Assembly: GCA_047975005.1 (NCBI GenBank)
Contig: JBKECW010000064.1
Location: 1 to 64,000, forward strand
DNA: 64,000 nucleotides
Reading direction: 5' to 3'
Source of the DNA: JBKEAJ01 sp047975005
GTDB taxonomy: Bacteria > Bacteroidota > Bacteroidia > Bacteroidales > Prolixibacteraceae
Shown in pieces: positions 62,992 through 64,000 of the stretch (positions are counted from its first letter, which is position 1; the number at the start of each line of letters is the position of its first letter). A program made the position numbers and the translations under genes. Under the pieces are notes generated by a model, which was given only the letters and a program-made list of their open reading frames with translations, searched no databases and was not told the DNA's origin.

Positions 62992-64000
62992 TTGATACTG
63001 AGAATTAATACAGATCTTAATTTTAGACTACTGCTTATCATCCTTTTGGTAAGTATGTCGTCTTGTTCGGTTACTAAATTTGTGCCGGATGATGAGTATT
63101 TTCTTAAAAATGTTGAGGTTGAGATCGATAACAATAAAATTGATGTTGCTGACCTCAAGAGCTCCATTAATACTAGAGCGAATACCAAAATATTGGGCGT
63201 GTTTAAGTTCCATTTGTGGCTTTACAATCTATCATCGAAAAAGAAAGAGAAAGGATGGTTTAAGAGTGCCGGAGAAGCCCCTGCTATATACAACCCCTCA
63301 GCACAGTATGGGACAGAAGACCTTATAAGAATATACATGCAAAATAGGGGATACTACAATTCGTCGTTAGAGAGTGTTGTCAACGTAGATTCCGTGTCAA
63401 GAAAGGTGAGTGTTCATTTTGATGTTACATCGGGCCCTCCGACAAAGGTTGAGAACCTCGTTGTAGATGTGAGGGACAGTGCTATGTCTAGAATATTCCA
63501 AGAGAATAGAGGTGTCTTGTCGGTACGTCAGGGGAGTATTTTTGATGCTACGGTAATGGAAAAAGACATCGAGAGAATAACCAATCTGTTTCGAGACAAT
63601 GGGTATTACAACTTTACCAAGGACTATATGTTCTTTATTGCAGATACTCTAAATAAAAAACAGAGCGTAGACTTGGAGTTTGTTATTGAGACGCCTAAAG
63701 ACAAGGACAGTGTAGAAGTAGAGCATGATATCTATAAAACAGGAGTTTACAACATCTATCTCAGAGATCCTGTCATGAGGAAGAAAAAAAATAAGAGTAG
63801 CTCAGAAAAAGTAGACAACCGCAAGATAGACTCGTTAATGTACAAAGGGGTTAGTTTGTATTACAGAGAACCTCTGCGTTATAATCCAAGGTTTATATAC
63901 CGCATGGTAGAGAAAGGTATTGATACAATATTCAGAGAGTCAAATATTGACAAAATTTACCGTTCCTTTAATGCCTCCAAGAACTTCAATGCTATCAGCA
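62992..64000 (+). CDS. TamL/BamA-family outer-membrane assembly lipoprotein (3' truncated by window)
   Basis: The frame is open from 62989 to the window end; about 336 residues visible. Start taken as TTG 62992, giving MILRINTDLNFRLLLIILLV and a lipobox MSSC (Cys about 25); ATG 63055 would lose the signal peptide. Next come POTRA-like units: VPDDEYFLKNVEVEIDNNKI, DLIRIYMQNRGYYNSSLESV, VHFDVTSGPPTKVENLVV, and ITNLFRDNGYYNFTKDYMFF. In Bacteroidota the TamA function is carried by a lipidated BamA-family protein (TamL), which fits. The barrel lies beyond the window. TTG starts are rare in this window. Confidence 0.82.
   Translation, partial: MILRINTDLNFRLLLIILLVSMSSCSVTKFVPDDEYFLKNVEVEIDNNKIDVADLKSSINTRANTKILGVFKFHLWLYNLSSKKKEKGWFKSAGEAPAIYNPSAQYGTEDLIRIYMQNRGYYNSSLESVVNVDSVSRKVSVHFDVTSGPPTKVENLVVDVRDSAMSRIFQENRGVLSVRQGSIFDATVMEKDIERITNLFRDNGYYNFTKDYMFFIADTLNKKQSVDLEFVIETPKDKDSVEVEHDIYKTGVYNIYLRDPVMRKKKNKSSSEKVDNRKIDSLMYKGVSLYYREPLRYNPRFIYRMVEKGIDTIFRESNIDKIYRSFNASKNFNAIS

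Noticed and set aside
62949..63188. 80-residue N-terminal extension of the TrmH/SpoU methyltransferase
   Set aside because: It would lie across the divergent TamL-like gene and its promoter; homologues start at the MSSTLSKN position.
1..64000. CRISPR array, prophage or insertion sequence
   Set aside because: No regularly spaced repeats, transposase, integrase or phage structural genes were seen on either strand.

Overview
The window is from a Bacteroidota genome, most likely order Bacteroidales. The evidence is SusC/SusD pairs, a one-protein hybrid two-component regulator, a type IX secretion C-terminal signal, a futalosine-pathway menaquinone gene, a TamL-type lipoprotein, and many copies of the Bacteroidota -7 promoter element TAnnTTTG a short distance before start codons. 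I would not go below order from the sequence alone. No phage, insertion sequence, rRNA or CRISPR array is visible.

Region 1 (about 0.6-33.6 kb) is a large polysaccharide utilization locus (PUL). It opens with a lipoprotein of the alginate-lyase fold (minus strand), divergent from a hybrid two-component regulator. Then come two complete, dissimilar SusC/SusD pairs, a second type of TonB-dependent receptor and a convergent AraC regulator. A second plus-strand block encodes an S1 sulfatase, a cupin-type phosphoglucose isomerase, a ROK sugar kinase, a long phosphomannose-isomerase-like protein with an extra N-terminal domain, a second cupin-type isomerase, a XylE-like sugar/proton symporter, a GH35 enzyme and a GH2 enzyme. 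The locus ends in a broken SusC joined to the C-terminal half of a SusD, followed by a strong intrinsic terminator. As a whole it reads as: bind and import a sulfated, probably galactose- and uronate-containing glycan; desulfate and hydrolyse it in the periplasm; import the monosaccharide; phosphorylate and isomerise it toward fructose-6-phosphate. The substrate is inferred, not shown.

Region 2 (about 33.8-56.8 kb) is ordinary chromosome: a T9SS cargo protein, recQ, an orphan histidine kinase, a DUF4136 protein, a DUF3078 protein, a LysM glucosaminidase, cytidine deaminase, an RluA pseudouridine synthase, an aldose epimerase, an exonuclease, a Dabb protein, manA, an acyl-CoA ligase, guaA, a CtpA-like protease, a DUF1573 protein, an SpmA-SpmB fusion, tRNA-Glu, rpsT and mqnC.

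Region 3 (about 57-60.7 kb) is a small carbohydrate operon: two tandem GH88 unsaturated glucuronyl hydrolases and a BNR-4 beta-propeller protein, with no SusC/SusD of its own. Region 4 (60.8-64 kb) has a CBM9-like protein, a HAD phosphatase, a TrmH/SpoU RNA methyltransferase and, divergent from it, the start of a TamL/BamA-family outer-membrane protein that runs off the window.

Most interesting: the sugar-phosphate module with two cupin isomerases and a two-domain PMI protein (21.2-26.8 kb); the SusC-SusD deletion scar (32.0-33.5 kb); and a perfect 13-bp inverted repeat on the putative promoter of the first susC (6019-6052).
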